This document shows, in pieces, positions 1-11,775 of a stretch of 64,000 nt of DNA. The DNA is taken from contig JALSRK010000016.1 of the NCBI GenBank assembly GCA_026984795.1, forward strand, positions 1-64,000, in the 5' to 3' direction. Numbering within the stretch: position 1 is the stretch's first letter; each line of letters opens with the position of its first letter. The notes under the pieces are model-generated. The model saw only the letters and a list, made by a program, of their open reading frames with translations. It had not been told where the DNA came from and did not search any database. Position numbers and translations under genes: made by a program. Origin of the DNA: Solibacteraceae bacterium (GTDB taxonomy: Bacteria > Acidobacteriota > Terriglobia > Bryobacterales > Bryobacteraceae).

Positions 1-1073
1 TCCTGAGGCACCAGCTTGAAGACCGCCGCATTGCTGATGCCCATTCCGAGCCCGAGCAGGATCTCGGCGCCGACGGCGAAGCCGTATTGGTGCGAAACAG
101 TGAGGATCGCTGCACCGCCCAACATCGTCGATAGGGCGAGGATCGCCGTGTTCTCCCCGCCCAAACGGTCGGAGATCGCCCCGCCCGCGACCCGGATCAC
201 GGAGGTCAGGATCGAATAAAGCGCCGTCAGCCCGCCGGCAGTGACCGCACTGACAGCGAAGAACTTCGTCCAGTAAGTCGGCATCCACGCCGTCAAGGCG
301 ATGAACCCGCCGAACGTGGTGAAGTAGATTCCGACCAGGGCCCAGGTCTTCCAGACACGGGCGGAGTTCTTCAGGCTATCGGTAAGGTTGCCTTTCGGGA
401 ACAGCTCCTGGCCGCGCTCCTGGGCAAGTCTCCGGGCCTCGGCCGGGTCTGCACCCTGGTGCGCCGCCTGGAAGTACCACGCGTTGCGGCCCGTCATCGC
501 ATAGAGCGCCGTGCCGACGACCAGGAAGAGCAGCCAGGCGAGGTAAGAACCGGCGAGCCCCCAGGCGCCCAGCGCGATCGGCAGCAGGAACGAGAAGAGC
601 CCCGGCGCAATGTTGCCGACGCCCGCGTAAGTGCCCAGCGCCGTTCCCTGCCTGGCTTGCGGGAACCAATAGGAGACCTGGCTGATGCCCACCGAGAAGG
701 TGGCGATGCCGCAGCCGCTCAGGACCCCGAGGACCAGGATCAACGGATAAAGGCTGCGGCTGAGATGGTCCGGGTAGAGGAAATAGATGACGCCGAACAG
801 GCCCGCCATCCCGATAATGGAAAGCACCAGGAGGACAAGGAAAGGTTTGCGTCCCCCGGTGGTGTCCACCCACGCCGAGAACGGAATCCGGAGCAGCGAG
901 CCGGACAGCGACGGCACCGCCACCAACAACCCCACCAGCACCGGGCTCAGCGACATCGCCTCCTGGAACCGCGCCGCCGTCGGACCGAACAGCGACACCG
1001 CCGCAAACCCGATGAAGAAGCCGAGGGTTGCGCCGAACAACCCTTCCCCAGGACTGCCTTTGAACTTCACCAT
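1..1073 (-). CDS. narK: Nitrate/nitrite MFS transporter NarK, 3' end cut by window edge
   Basis: About 357 codons are visible, read leftward from an ATG at 1073; the stop lies outside the window. The protein opens with a short polar stretch (MVKFKGSPG), then repeated hydrophobic helices and the major-facilitator loop between helices 2 and 3 (DTTGGRKP). The second half starts after a charged linker (SLKNSARVWKTW) with a conserved TFGGFIAL stretch, as in NarK/NasA nitrate-nitrite carriers. It is the last visible gene of the nar operon, 13 nt after narI, with a GAGGAG-like ribosome site upstream. Role by family: inner-membrane nitrate uptake and/or nitrite export for the cytoplasmic nitrate reductase. 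The sequence does not show whether it is the symporter or the antiporter type. Confidence 0.9.
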   Translation of the reverse strand, partial: MVKFKGSPGEGLFGATLGFFIGFAAVSLFGPTAARFQEAMSLSPVLVGLLVAVPSLSGSLLRIPFSAWVDTTGGRKPFLVLLVLSIIGMAGLFGVIYFLYPDHLSRSLYPLILVLGVLSGCGIATFSVGISQVSYWFPQARQGTALGTYAGVGNIAPGLFSFLLPIALGAWGLAGSYLAWLLFLVVGTALYAMTGRNAWYFQAAHQGADPAEARRLAQERGQELFPKGNLTDSLKNSARVWKTWALVGIYFTTFGGFIALTAWMPTYWTKFFAVSAVTAGGLTALYSILTSVIRVAGGAISDRLGGENTAILALSTMLGGAAILTVSHQYGFAVGAEILLGLGMGISNAAVFKLVPQ

Positions 1074-1086
1074 GGTTTCTGTCTCC

Positions 1087-1800
1087 TCAGCTCTTGCCGG
1101 CCGGCGAAGGCCCCGGCCGCCGGTACCAGCGCACCACCTGCGGCCGCCGCCACAAGTAGGGATTGGGCACTACCAGTACGTGCACCAGCCGCGTGAACGG
1201 CATGAAGCCGATCACCAGGTATGCGTTGACGATATGGAGCTTCACCGAAAGCGGCATCGCCGCGATGCTGGTGAAGTCCGGATTCATCTTCACCAGCGAC
1301 CAGAGATATGGGGTCACCGAGGCCGCAAACCACGAAGAACCCCAGGGGTGGAATACGGCGACGTAGATGCCGCTGACGACCTGGACCAGCAGCAACGCGA
1401 ACAGGACCCAGTCCGAGACGCTGGTCACCTTGCGAATCTTCGAGACCTCGAAGCGCCGCGCGACCGACGCCACCAGCCCCACCAGCGTGAGCAGCCCGAA
1501 GATCAACGCCGAAGCCTCCAGAATATAGAGCCGTATGGGGCGGCTGTTGAACAGCAGCAGCTCCCTGGGAAACAGGAACGCCACTACGTGCCCGGTGAGC
1601 ACCACCAGGATCCCGTAGTGAAACGGCACCAGCCCCCAGAAGTGCCGCCGGTTCTCCAGGAACTGCGACGACAGGCTGGAGTAGCTGAAAGTGCGCATCC
1701 GGTAGCGCTGAATCGTGACCAGAAAGAAAGTAAAGAAGACGACATAGGGCAACACCGCAAACAGCAGCGGGTCCAGATACGATGACGCCGTGCTAACCAT
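1087..1800 (-). CDS. narI: Respiratory nitrate reductase gamma subunit NarI (cytochrome b)
   Basis: A 237-aa membrane protein with five hydrophobic segments; by family it takes electrons from quinol and passes them through two b haems to NarH. Histidines in the first and last helical regions (for example WGLVPFHYG and SVKLHIVNAY) fit the haem b ligands. The start is the ATG at 1800, not the in-frame ATG two codons upstream, because a GGAGG Shine-Dalgarno lies 6 nt before it and it overlaps the end of narJ by 8 nt. Length is normal for NarI (about 225-240 aa). Confidence 0.93.
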   Translation of the reverse strand: MVSTASSYLDPLLFAVLPYVVFFTFFLVTIQRYRMRTFSYSSLSSQFLENRRHFWGLVPFHYGILVVLTGHVVAFLFPRELLLFNSRPIRLYILEASALIFGLLTLVGLVASVARRFEVSKIRKVTSVSDWVLFALLLVQVVSGIYVAVFHPWGSSWFAASVTPYLWSLVKMNPDFTSIAAMPLSVKLHIVNAYLVIGFMPFTRLVHVLVVPNPYLWRRPQVVRWYRRPGPSPAGKS

Positions 1801-2331
1801 GAGCAACCTCCGCCAGAGAGCCGCTCCGCCAGGCTTCCACCAGCACCTGGACGGAGCGCATGACCGCTTCGTAAGGATTTCCCTTGCCTTCGATGGAGGC
1901 CAGCATTTTCCGCACCGCCGGGCCCAGAAACTCAGCGCAGAAAAGCGCTGCTTCGCCGGACTCCATGTGCTCGAGAAGCGGCAGCACGTGAATCAAATGG
2001 TCCGGGAGCTCTCCCTTTTCCGGAACGCCGCAATCGCGCAGCCGCCGCCGCATCGCCACCAGGAAACTGCCGCGGGCATATTCCTCGCCGTAGAGCTGCC
2101 AACCCACCTCCAGTGAGCAGACGGGGTTGAGATCGAAGGTGCGGGTGAAGAGTTCCTGGAGTTCCTCGAGGGAAAAGCCGGACACCGCCTCCTCAAACTG
2201 CGCCACCCGTTCGGCCGCCTCGGGACGGAATCGCTCCAGCGCCGCGCGGCAGGCGGCGATCTTCTCCCGGTAGTCCGGCCCCGGGTACTCAAAGAGCCGG
2301 CCGAGAGCTTCTGCCGGTCCCACGAGTTCCG

Positions 2332-2335
<4 letters not shown>
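1793..2335 (-). CDS. narJ: Nitrate reductase assembly chaperone NarJ
   Basis: A 180-aa acidic helical protein of the NarJ/TorD chaperone group, which keeps apo-NarGH in an insertion-competent state and is not part of the final enzyme. The N-terminus (GRLFEYPGPDYREKI) and the region NPVCSLEVGWQLYGEEYARG with its conserved tyrosine-glycine-glutamate stretch are typical. The start is a GTG at 2335 inside the last codons of narH; the GTGA overlap indicates translational coupling. A much longer open frame extends upstream through narH but has no coding support. Confidence 0.88.
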
Positions 2336-3825
<1,490 letters not shown>

Positions 3826-3851
3826 CCTCTTGCTCCTTTTTCAGCCGGCGG

Positions 3852-6800
3852 TCACCACTTCAGCTCCGGGAGCTTCCGCACCAGCACGTGGGTGTCGCGG
3901 TTGACGCCCGTCGGCCCCCAGTAGTTGAAGTGGTAGGTAAACTGGCCGTAGCCACCCACCATCAAGGTCGGCTTCAAACGAGTCCGCGTCAGGCTGTTGT
4001 GTCCGCCGGCGCGCCGGTGGCCCCGCAGCGGCGACTTGGGTACGGAATAGGTGCGCTCGGGCGAGTGGTACTGGATGGAAATGCCCCGGGGAATGCGGGC
4101 GCTGACGGCCGCGCGGGTCACGACGACACCGTGGTCGTTGTGCACCTCCACCCAATCGTTGTCCTTGATGCCCAGCTCTTCGGCATCCAAGTGATTGATC
4201 CAGAAAGGCTCCACGCCGCGCGACAGCGTCGTCATCCGCTGGTTGTCGCCGTAGGTCGAATGGATGTGCCATTTGCCGTGGGGCGTCAGGAAGTTCAGCA
4301 TCTTCGTGGGTCCGGCCTCCTTGGTGAAGCGCAGGTCGGCGTACTGCGCCGGAAGAGGCTTGGGTTTGTAGGCCGGCAGGTGCTCGCCGAAGTCCAGGTA
4401 GCCCTGGTGGTCCAGATAGAAGTGCTGGCGCCCGGTGAGCGTGCGCCAGGGCACCAGGCACTCGACGTTGTAAGTGAACGGCGAATAGGGCCGGCCGTCG
4501 TTGAGCAGGCCGGACCACATCGGGCTGTTGTTGAAACGGTACGGCCGGCTTTGCAAGCCTTGATAGTCGACGCGCCGGCCCCGGTCCCGCTCGACCAGGT
4601 GGACGAGCGGCAGCCCTACCTTTTCCTCCATGTTCTTGTAGGAGCGGTAGGCCAGCTCGCCGTTCGTCACGGTAGCCAATTGCAGGATCAAGTTGCACAC
4701 GTGCTCATCGTCGGCGAGCGAGGGGTACCGCCGGCCATCCCACTCCACCGCCGGGCCGGTCCCGGCCAGCTCGTCGTAGACGTCCTCGATGTCGTACCGG
4801 GTTCCGTGGGCTCCCAACCCGTTGGCCCGCGCCACGGGCCCGAACGAAATGAAACGGTTGTAAAGGTTCTTGTAATCGCGGGTGACGATCTTCAGCGCCG
4901 GCATCGTCTTGCCTGGAATCGGCTCGACCTCGCCCTCGAGCCAGTCCTTCACCTCGGGCTGGGCGATCTCGGCTGGGGTGTCGTGGGCCAGCGGCGCGGC
5001 GATGATGTCTTTCACCGGTTCGGGGAAGTGCTTGGCCGCCAGCTCAGAGAACTTCCTGGCGATGGCCTGGAAGATCTGCCAGTCGCTCTTCGACTCCCAG
5101 CAGGGCGGCACCGCGGCCGAAAGCGGATGGATGAAGCTGTGCAAGTCGGTCGAGTTGAGGTCGGCCTTTTCGTACCAGGTGGCCGCCGGCAGCACGATGT
5201 CCGAGTAGAGCGCCGAGGTGTCCATGCGGAAGTTCAGATCCACGACCAGGTCCATCTTTCCCCGGGGCGCGTGCTCGTGCCAGACGACCTCGTGGACCGC
5301 GTCTCCGGCCAGGTCTTCGGCAATGGCGTTGGTGTGGGTGCCCAGGTAGTGCTTGAGAAAATACTCGTGGCCCTTGGCGCTGGACATCAGAGCGTTGCCG
5401 CGCCAGATGTACCAGACCCGCGGCCAGTTCTCCGGCGCGTCCGGATCTTCCACCGCGAAACGCAGCTTCCGCTGCTTGAGCCGTTCGACTACGTAGGCGA
5501 CGATCTCCTCGTCGGTCTTGGCGCCGGCGGCCTCGGCCTCCCGCACCAGATCGAGAGGGTTGCGGTCGAACTGCGGGTAAAAGGGCAGCCAGCCGCTGCG
5601 CACCGCCCGGACTTGCAGGTCCATCGTATGTCCGCCGGCCAGCGAGCCTTCGCGGCCCTCCTTGGGCACGGTGTGATAGTCGGTGAACGACTTTTCGTAA
5701 CGCCACTGGTCGGTATGGACGTAGTGCCAGCTCGGCGCATTCTGCAGGCGCGGCGCCGGGATCCAGTCGCGCCCGAAGGCGACCACCCCCCAGGGCTCCA
5801 TCGGAGCCAGCTTCTCCTGCCCGACGTAATGCGCCAGCCCGCCGCCGTTCACCCCCACGCAGCCGCACAACATGAGCGCCTGGATGGCGGCCCGGTAGAT
5901 CAGATTGTTGTGATACCAGTGGTTGATCCCGGCCCCGATGATCACCGTGCACTTGCCGCCGGTGAGCCGGGCCGTGTTGCCCCACTCCCGGGCGAACCGG
6001 ATCAGCAGGTCGCGGCCCATGCCGGTGTACTTCTCCGACCAGGCCGGCGTGTAGGGCATGGACTCGTCGTTGTAATCGGCGGGATACTCGCCCGCAAGGC
6101 CGCGGTTGACGCCGTACTGCGCCATCAGCAGGTCGTAGACGGTGGCGACCGCGACCTTGGCGCCGCCAGCCGTCTCCAGATGGCGGATGGGAACGCCCCG
6201 CCGGAGGACGCGGCCTTCGCCGAAGTCGTCGAATCTCGCCTGCACGACGCCGTCGTTGCGCTCCAGGAAGGTGAGCGCCGGGCGGATCTCGCTGCCGTCG
6301 GCGCCGTCCTTGAGTGTCAGGTTCCACTTGCCTTTCTGTTTGCCCCAGCGGAAACCCGAGCTGCCCATCGGCATCTTCGGCCGGTCGTCCGCCTCGTCCC
6401 ACATCAGGAACTTCCACTCGCCGTTCTCCTCGCCGGCGTAACGGCTCAGGCGGTTGGCCCGCAGCAGACGGCCGGGCCGGTAGCCTTCGCCGTCCTCGAT
6501 CAACTCGACCAGGTACGGCGCGTCAGTGTACTTCCTGGCGTAGTCGAGGAAGTAGGGAATCTGCTGTTCGTGGTGGAACTCCTTCAGCAGCACGTGGTTG
6601 ACGGCCATCCACCAGGCCCCGTCCTGGCCGGCGTTGATGGCCACCCACTCGTCGGCGTACTTCGAAACCTGGCTGAAGTCCGGCGAGAAGACCCACATCT
6701 TGGAGCCGTTGTGGCGGGCCTCGGCGGCGAAGTGGCAGTCCGGCGTGCGGGTCATGTTCAGGTTCGACCCCATCACCGCCAGCAGCTTGGCGTTGTACCA

Positions 6801-7496
6801 GTCGGCCGACTCGTGGACATCGGTCTGCTCGCCCCAGGTCTCCGGTGAAGCCGGCGGCAGGTCGCAGTACCAGTCATAGAACGACAGCGCCACGCCGCCC
6901 ATCAACTGCAGCATCCGGGCGCCGGAGGCGTAGCTGATCATCGACATCGCCGGGATGGGCGAGAAGCCGGCGATCCGGTCCGGCCCGTATTTCTTGATCG
7001 TGTAGATGTTGGCCGCGGCCATCAGTTCGAGGACGGTGTCCCAGTCGGTCCGTCGGAACCCGCCCTTGCCGCGCGCCCGCTGCCAGCGCCCGCGCGCTTC
7101 CGGGTTCTCCACCAGGGACTTCCAAGCTTCGACCGGGTCCTCATGATCGGCCCGGGCCTTGGTCCACAGATCCAGCAGGGCGCCCCGGGCGTACGGGTAT
7201 TTCACCCGCAAGGGGCTGTAGAGGTACCACGAATAGGAAATGCCCCGCTGGCAGCCGCGCGGCTCGTAAGGAGGGAGGCCCGCCTGCAGCGACGGGTAGT
7301 CGAGACCCTGCATCTCCCAGGTCACGATCCCGTCCTTGACGTGGATCTGCCACGTGCATCCCCCGGTGCAATTCACTCCATGGGTGCTGCGAACGATCTT
7401 GTCGTGCTGCCAGCGATTGCGGTAGAACTCTTCCCAACGGCGGAGCTTCGGGTCGAACTGGTCTTTGATCCAGGTGATGCTGCCGTTTGTCTTCAT
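3852..7496 (-). CDS. narG: Respiratory nitrate reductase alpha subunit NarG (molybdopterin)
   Basis: A 1,214-aa catalytic subunit that reduces nitrate to nitrite on the cytoplasmic side. The FS0 [4Fe-4S] ligands are His39, Cys43, Cys47 and Cys82, the NarG-specific His-Cys3 arrangement. The molybdenum-ligand aspartate sits in [14 protein letters not shown] at about residue 210. The motif [11 protein letters not shown] and the C-terminal block RITxKPT-like ([14 protein letters not shown]) match NarG closely. The start is the ATG at 7496, which shares one base with the narC stop (TGATG); a 22-codon upstream extension of the open frame lies inside narC and is rejected. No cleavable signal is present. 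A 1,012-codon open frame on the opposite strand is a codon-bias shadow. Confidence 0.97.
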   Translation of the reverse strand: MKTNGSITWIKDQFDPKLRRWEEFYRNRWQHDKIVRSTHGVNCTGGCTWQIHVKDGIVTWEMQGLDYPSLQAGLPPYEPRGCQRGISYSWYLYSPLRVKYPYARGALLDLWTKARADHEDPVEAWKSLVENPEARGRWQRARGKGGFRRTDWDTVLELMAAANIYTIKKYGPDRIAGFSPIPAMSMISYASGARMLQLMGGVALSFYDWYCDLPPASPETWGEQTDVHESADWYNAKLLAVMGSNLNMTRTPDCHFAAEARHNGSKMWVFSPDFSQVSKYADEWVAINAGQDGAWWMAVNHVLLKEFHHEQQIPYFLDYARKYTDAPYLVELIEDGEGYRPGRLLRANRLSRYAGEENGEWKFLMWDEADDRPKMPMGSSGFRWGKQKGKWNLTLKDGADGSEIRPALTFLERNDGVVQARFDDFGEGRVLRRGVPIRHLETAGGAKVAVATVYDLLMAQYGVNRGLAGEYPADYNDESMPYTPAWSEKYTGMGRDLLIRFAREWGNTARLTGGKCTVIIGAGINHWYHNNLIYRAAIQALMLCGCVGVNGGGLAHYVGQEKLAPMEPWGVVAFGRDWIPAPRLQNAPSWHYVHTDQWRYEKSFTDYHTVPKEGREGSLAGGHTMDLQVRAVRSGWLPFYPQFDRNPLDLVREAEAAGAKTDEEIVAYVVERLKQRKLRFAVEDPDAPENWPRVWYIWRGNALMSSAKGHEYFLKHYLGTHTNAIAEDLAGDAVHEVVWHEHAPRGKMDLVVDLNFRMDTSALYSDIVLPAATWYEKADLNSTDLHSFIHPLSAAVPPCWESKSDWQIFQAIARKFSELAAKHFPEPVKDIIAAPLAHDTPAEIAQPEVKDWLEGEVEPIPGKTMPALKIVTRDYKNLYNRFISFGPVARANGLGAHGTRYDIEDVYDELAGTGPAVEWDGRRYPSLADDEHVCNLILQLATVTNGELAYRSYKNMEEKVGLPLVHLVERDRGRRVDYQGLQSRPYRFNNSPMWSGLLNDGRPYSPFTYNVECLVPWRTLTGRQHFYLDHQGYLDFGEHLPAYKPKPLPAQYADLRFTKEAGPTKMLNFLTPHGKWHIHSTYGDNQRMTTLSRGVEPFWINHLDAEELGIKDNDWVEVHNDHGVVVTRAAVSARIPRGISIQYHSPERTYSVPKSPLRGHRRAGGHNSLTRTRLKPTLMVGGYGQFTYHFNYWGPTGVNRDTHVLVRKLPELKW

Positions 7497-8347
7497 CACG
7501 CACCTCTCGGTATCTCGCCCTCGGTCAGCGGCTGCCGCACTCCGCGCAGGCGCCATCGCCACGCAGCGTCGAAGCAGACGAGCGCCAGGATGGCGCCCCC
7601 GAGTCCCAGGAAAAAGAAATTCAGAATGGCGACCGAAGTGTCCTCGCCGCCTTTGTGGGCGGCATCCTCCAGGAAAGCGATCAGTGGGAGGATCTCATCA
7701 GGCTGCAGCGGATGCTTGCCGAACAGCGGCCGCATCGTCTGGGTGGCAGGTGCCATCAGCCACGCTCCCAATCCCTGACGGCCCTTCAGCCGTTCGTAGA
7801 CCCGCGTGAGGTCCGGCCCGAGCCGGCCTCCGCCCAGGCCGCCGAGGCCCTTCATCGTGTGGCAAGAGAAACAGGCCGGGCCGCCGTTGGCCAGCTTCCG
7901 CGACCCGAGGAAGATCTCCCGTCCGATCTCGATCTCGCGCGGCGTAAAGGGCCGGTCGGTAATCTGGAGCCCCTTGAACTGGCTCTCTTCGAGCTTCGAT
8001 TCGGCCTCGATCAAATCGATCAGCTTCTTGGCCAGCTCCGGGTTCATCCCCGGCAGTGTGGGCATCAACACCCGCCTGGCTTCCTCGAACAGCTTCAGGG
8101 CGTATGGATCGCCGCTGTCGATCACTGCTCTGGGGTTCTGTATGAAGTTTTCCAGCCAGGCCCGGTCCTTCTGCTGCGTGACGTTTTTCAGGTCCGGACC
8201 CGTGAGCCTCCCGCCGCCGATCGTGTGGCAGCTCGTGCAGTTCTGCCGGAAGAACTCCACCGGATCCTGGGCCGCAGCCGCCCCAACCACCAACCACACA
8301 GCCCCGCATAAACTCAAGAAGCTCAATCTGTTCGTGAGCCGTTTCAC
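7496..8347 (-). CDS. narC: Membrane-anchored dihaem cytochrome c, NarC-like
   Basis: A 283-aa exported cytochrome: an N-terminal signal (hydrophobic to about residue 25), haem motifs CTSCH (37-41) and CFSCH (159-163), and one C-terminal membrane helix (about 237-257) that would leave a short cytoplasmic tail. Methionines in LMPTLPGM and TMRPLFG are candidate axial ligands. A dihaem cytochrome placed directly before narG is the arrangement known from Thermus thermophilus narCGHJIK, where NarC joins the nitrate reductase complex. The start is a GTG at 8347 with GGAGGT 9 nt upstream; GTGA overlaps the rrf2 stop. Its exact electron partner is inference. Confidence 0.82.
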   Translation of the reverse strand: MKRLTNRLSFLSLCGAVWLVVGAAAAQDPVEFFRQNCTSCHTIGGGRLTGPDLKNVTQQKDRAWLENFIQNPRAVIDSGDPYALKLFEEARRVLMPTLPGMNPELAKKLIDLIEAESKLEESQFKGLQITDRPFTPREIEIGREIFLGSRKLANGGPACFSCHTMKGLGGLGGGRLGPDLTRVYERLKGRQGLGAWLMAPATQTMRPLFGKHPLQPDEILPLIAFLEDAAHKGGEDTSVAILNFFFLGLGGAILALVCFDAAWRWRLRGVRQPLTEGEIPRGA

Positions 8348-8808
8348 CCTAAGTCACCTCCTTGCGGCAGGCCGCCTCCGGCGCCGCCCGCCGCGCCACG
8401 CACGGCCCGGCCTCGCCCGGCAATGTCGGCCAGGGTCGTGTTCTCGAGAAACCGGATGTAGGCGGTCCGTACGCCGCGCCACGCCTGGTGGGCCGAGCAT
8501 GGGTCGTGGTCCGAGCACTCCTCCTTGCCCAACAGACAGGCGGGCCTCGCCCTGGGGGCGTCGAAAATCTCCACAACGTCGATCAGATGGACTTCCTCCG
8601 GCAGCCTGCAGAGGCTGTAGCCGCCCCCGCTGCCACGCGCGGTGGACAACAATCCGGCGTTTCGGAGAGCCAGTAAGACCTTGGAGAGATAGTTCGCTGG
8701 GATGTCCGCCCTCTCGGCCAGCTCCCGGCCCAGCATCGACTGGCCTTGCGGCAGCCGTGCCAACTGAATCAGGGCCCGGAGCGCGTACTGGCAGGTGGCG
8801 GAGATCAT
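8344..8808 (-). CDS. Rrf2-family Fe-S transcriptional regulator (NsrR/IscR type)
   Basis: A 154-aa regulator with the Rrf2 winged helix (YALRALIQLA, then the recognition segment IPANYLSKVLLALRNAGLL and the wing GSGGGYSL). Three cysteines, Cys91, Cys98 and Cys104, are spaced C-x6-C-x5-C, close to the cluster-ligand pattern of NsrR and IscR, so a [2Fe-2S] or [4Fe-4S] sensor of NO, oxygen or redox state is likely. The C-terminus is a Gly/Ala/Arg-rich tail. It is the first gene of the nar operon and overlaps narC by 4 nt. An 18-bp palindrome just upstream is the likely operator, implying autoregulation and control of nitrate reduction. No strong Shine-Dalgarno is visible. Confidence 0.88.
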   Translation of the reverse strand: MISATCQYALRALIQLARLPQGQSMLGRELAERADIPANYLSKVLLALRNAGLLSTARGSGGGYSLCRLPEEVHLIDVVEIFDAPRARPACLLGKEECSDHDPCSAHQAWRGVRTAYIRFLENTTLADIAGRGRAVRGAAGGAGGGLPQGGDLG

Positions 8809-8822
8809 CGGAGAACTTGTTG

Positions 8823-8840
8823 ACTTCTACATGTAGAAGT
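8823..8840. promoter_or_regulatory. 18-bp perfect palindrome, candidate Rrf2 operator
   Basis: The sequence acttctacatgtagaagt is a perfect inverted repeat, 14 bp before the regulator's ATG and about 20 bp downstream of the promoter -10 element. A repressor bound here would block transcription of the whole rrf2-nar operon. Assignment to the Rrf2 protein rests on position only. Confidence 0.65.
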
Positions 8841-8859
8841 ATATTGAGTTCACGATCTA

Positions 8860-8888
8860 GATATATATAATCAGCTCGCTCGTGTCAA
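8860..8888 (-). promoter_or_regulatory. Sigma70-type promoter of the rrf2-narCGHJIK operon
   Basis: On the minus strand TTGACA (8888-8883) is followed by a 17-nt spacer and TATATC (8865-8860) within an AT-rich run. The predicted transcript would start near 8853 and contain the 18-bp palindrome at about +13 to +30. Confidence 0.7.
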
Positions 8889-9117
8889 GTAAAAAATCGA
8901 GGCCGAGTCCCCATGAGTCCGCTTTTCCCTTGTAAATCAATCAGTTATTTCGATAGCTCCAATCTCCGCGGCGGCCCCGGAGCCCGCCGCCTTCGGCGCC
9001 TCCTCGGCAGCGCAGTGAAAGAGGAGACCAACGAGGCACACCCCGGCTCAGCCGGCAGGCACATCTTTCCGCCACGGCGGCCGGGGAAGCAGGCCGTGTT
9101 CGCAGGACGGATGCCGG

Positions 9118-10113
9118 TCAGCGGAACCAGCCCAGCAGGATGTCATGGAGACGCAACAAGCCGGCACATTTGCCCGATTCGGGGTCTACCACCGGCAGGA
9201 GGGAGATCTGGGATGGGCGGTCCTCCATCAGGCGCATCGCTTCCAGGAGGCGTGCGCGGGGAGGCACGGTGACCGGCCGGGTCGTCATGATGTCGGCGGC
9301 CCTGAGCGGCCGGATGTCGTCGTAGGTCTGCAAAGCGCGCCGCAGGTCGCCGTCGGTGATCAAGCCGGCCAGCCGGCCGTCATCATCCACAACGCAGGCG
9401 GCGCCCAGCGGACGGCTGGTCATGGCGATGACGACCTCCTTCAACGGCGCCCGGGGAGACACCCAGGCGACGTCGTCTCCGGTGTGCATCGCCTGGCTCA
9501 CCGTGTGGCGCAGGTTCCGTCCGATCTGCCCGCCGGGGTGCCGCTCGGCGAAGTCCTCGGCTGAGAACTTCCGCGCGCACATCAAGGCCACCGCCAGAGC
9601 GTCGCCTAACGCCATCGCCGCGGCGGCGCTGGCGGTCGGCACGAGACCCTCGGGATCGGCTTCCCGCTCGACGGAGGCGTCCAGCACGACGTCCACCGCC
9701 GCCGCCAGAGGCGAGCGCCGCCTGCCGACGATGCCGACCAGCGGGCACTGCATCTGTTTGAGCGCCGGCAACAAGCGAAGCAGTTCGTCGCTGGCGCCGG
9801 CATTGGAGACGAGCACGACCGGATCGCCGGGGCTGCAGACGCCCAAGTCCCCGTGGACCGCCTCGGCGGGATGGAGAAAGACCGCCGGCGTGCCGGTGCT
9901 CGCGAGGGTGGCGGCGATCTTGCGCGCCACGTGACCGGATTTCCCCACCCCGGTGACGAGGACTTTGCCCGGGTGCGAAAGGATGATCTCTGATGCACGC
10001 AGCAAACTCTCGTCCAGACGCCGGGCGGCGGTTTCCACGGCCCGCGCCTCGACGAGCATGGCGGCGCGGGCCGCCTCGAGTGCATCCGCCTTGCTGGTAG
10101 GTCTCTGGCTCAT
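9118..10113 (-). CDS. kdsD: Arabinose-5-phosphate isomerase (KdsD/KpsF/GutQ family)
   Basis: A 331-aa enzyme that interconverts ribulose 5-phosphate and arabinose 5-phosphate, the first step towards Kdo of lipopolysaccharide. The N-terminal SIS domain (about 40-190) contains VTGVGKSGHVARKIAATLAS and FLHPAEAVHGDLG, with the conserved histidine HPGGQIGR following; two CBS domains fill the C-terminal half (about 205-331), with ITDGDLRRAL in the first. The start is the ATG at 10113, giving the usual KdsD length; 30 extra codons upstream are Arg-rich and unlike the family. It appears monocistronic. A Kdo pathway agrees with the O-antigen ligase and GDP-fucose genes downstream. Confidence 0.9.
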   Translation of the reverse strand: MSQRPTSKADALEAARAAMLVEARAVETAARRLDESLLRASEIILSHPGKVLVTGVGKSGHVARKIAATLASTGTPAVFLHPAEAVHGDLGVCSPGDPVVLVSNAGASDELLRLLPALKQMQCPLVGIVGRRRSPLAAAVDVVLDASVEREADPEGLVPTASAAAAMALGDALAVALMCARKFSAEDFAERHPGGQIGRNLRHTVSQAMHTGDDVAWVSPRAPLKEVVIAMTSRPLGAACVVDDDGRLAGLITDGDLRRALQTYDDIRPLRAADIMTTRPVTVPPRARLLEAMRLMEDRPSQISLLPVVDPESGKCAGLLRLHDILLGWFR

Positions 10114-10507
10114 AAGTATTCGCCGCCGGAACGCCTGCGGCATCGGTTCCCGCCGGCGCCTGAACCCGCGGCCCGACACCCTCCTCGGTTTTGGAGCCGC
10201 CACCCACTCGAAACCCCGGCCCCGCGCTTAGGCTCCCGCACGCGCCCCTGCGTAGTGTTTTAGCACGCCGCCCGGCGCGAGGCCAATTGCCGCCCGGTCC
10301 CAGGCCGGGCCCGATGGAATCAGCGGAGACGGCGTGCCACGTCTCAGCGCTGTTGGAATACAATGCCCAACGAGATTGCATACGAAGCGACGGGCTGCGT
10401 GGCCGGGGCCCCTAAGCATAACCGGGGCGAATTCGCCATAGAGCCGTGTTGCGGGCCGCCGGTTCACGGGGCGCACGCAACGACATGCCGGCGGCCCATC
10501 TGGCATC
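10114..10507. other. Intergenic region, no gene seen
   Basis: Separates divergent kdsD and the enolase-superfamily gene. Several open frames cross it but their codon use is not coding-like. A TACAAT hexamer at 10359-10364 has no partner -35 on the plus strand. I assign nothing. Confidence 0.5.
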
Positions 10508-11695
10508 ATGAAGATCACTCGGATAGAAACATTCCTGCTGAAAGCGCCGCTCGGCGAGGAGCGGTTCTGGTCGTCGCAAGCGAGCTTTCCGGAGCGTAAG
10601 AGCCTGTTGGTGCGGATCGACACCGATGCCGGACTCTCCGGCTGGGGCGAGGCCGGCCAGTACGGTCCCGCGGAACCTGTGGCATCCCAGATCCACGACG
10701 TCTTCGCCCCGATGCTGCTGGGCGAGGAGGCGCGGCAGCCCGCGGTCCATTGGGATCTCATGTACAGCCGCACGCGCGACTTCGGAGCGAAAGGCTCCAC
10801 CATCGAAGCGATCAGCGGACTCGACATCGCACTGTGGGATCTGATCGGCCGGTTTCACGAGGCGCCCATTTGGGAGTTGCTCGGCGGGGCGTTCCGCCGC
10901 ACGGTGGAAACCTACGCAACCGGCCTCTACTACCGCGGCCCCGACCCTACGGACTTGGCGGCCGGACTCACTCAGCTCCGCGAAGAGGCGGCGCGTTACC
11001 GCGAAGAAGGTTTTTCGGCGGTGAAAGCGAAAATCGGACTGTTGCCGCCGCGGGACGACCTGGAGCGGATTGCGGCAATCCGCGAGGCTATCGGCGACGA
11101 CATACTGCTGCTGGCGGACGCCAACCATGCTTATAACACCCATGTCGCTTGTACGGTCGCGCGCGAACTCGAAAGATTTCGTATCTATTGGTTCGAAGAA
11201 CCGGTGGTCCCGGAAGATCTCGAAGGCTACCGGCGGGTTCGGGCATCCACGACCATCGCCATCGCCGGCGGGGAGTGCGAACACACCCGTTATGGCTTCG
11301 TCCGCTGGTTCGCCGCCCACGCGCTGGACATCGCCCAGCCGGATCCGACTGCGGCCGGTGGATTTACTGAACTCGCCCGGATCTGCGCCGCCGCCTCCGC
11401 CTTCCACGTCCAGTGCCTGCCCCACGTCTGGGGAAGCGGTGTGGCCCTGGCGGCCGGGCTGCAACTCCTCGCAACGATCCCGCCGGCGCCGTACACTGCA
11501 AGCCCGCGGGCGCCTTACACCGAACCGCTGCTCGAATGGGACGCCAACCCGAATCCCTTGCGGACGGAAGTCCTCGAGGAGCCGATCGTACCCAGGGAGG
11601 GAAAAGTGCAGGTGCCGGACGGGCCGGGATTGGGCATCCGGATCGACGAGAGAGCGGTGGCCCGGTACACTGTAGCGCAGCGCTGTTCCGAGTGA
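10508..11695 (+). CDS. Mandelate racemase/muconate lactonizing enzyme family protein (enolase superfamily)
   Basis: A 395-aa sugar-acid enzyme with an N-terminal capping domain (1-125) and a TIM barrel. Catalytic elements are visible: the Lys-x-Lys motif in AVKAKIG, metal ligands Asp in LADANHAY, Glu in WFEEPV and Glu in GGECEH, and a His in CLPHVWGSG. This is the mandelate-racemase subgroup arrangement; the HVWG stretch recalls galactarolactone cycloisomerases and some acid-sugar dehydratases. The reaction should begin with abstraction of the proton alpha to a carboxylate; the substrate cannot be named. It stands alone between kdsD and a lipoprotein gene, so context does not help. Confidence 0.8.
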   Translation: MKITRIETFLLKAPLGEERFWSSQASFPERKSLLVRIDTDAGLSGWGEAGQYGPAEPVASQIHDVFAPMLLGEEARQPAVHWDLMYSRTRDFGAKGSTIEAISGLDIALWDLIGRFHEAPIWELLGGAFRRTVETYATGLYYRGPDPTDLAAGLTQLREEAARYREEGFSAVKAKIGLLPPRDDLERIAAIREAIGDDILLLADANHAYNTHVACTVARELERFRIYWFEEPVVPEDLEGYRRVRASTTIAIAGGECEHTRYGFVRWFAAHALDIAQPDPTAAGGFTELARICAAASAFHVQCLPHVWGSGVALAAGLQLLATIPPAPYTASPRAPYTEPLLEWDANPNPLRTEVLEEPIVPREGKVQVPDGPGLGIRIDERAVARYTVAQRCSE

Positions 11696-11763
11696 CGCCG
11701 GCTCGAGGGCCGGCCGCTCGAGGAGCGCGGCGACGGGAACCGAATGACGCCGCAGGCCTGGCT

Positions 11764-11769
11764 TATAAT
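11764..11769 (+). promoter_or_regulatory. TATAAT -10 element 6 nt before a GTG start (possible leaderless promoter)
   Basis: A perfect TATAAT ends 6 nt before the GTG at 11776, and no Shine-Dalgarno lies between. The transcript would start at or next to the start codon. No good -35 is visible. Confidence 0.5.
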
Positions 11770-11775
11770 CGGGGT

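Larger units (their letters stand above)
8809..9117. other. Intergenic region upstream of rrf2
   Basis: Holds the nar operon promoter and operator. The part from about 8900 to 9117 has no convincing gene, terminator or repeat. Confidence 0.6.
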
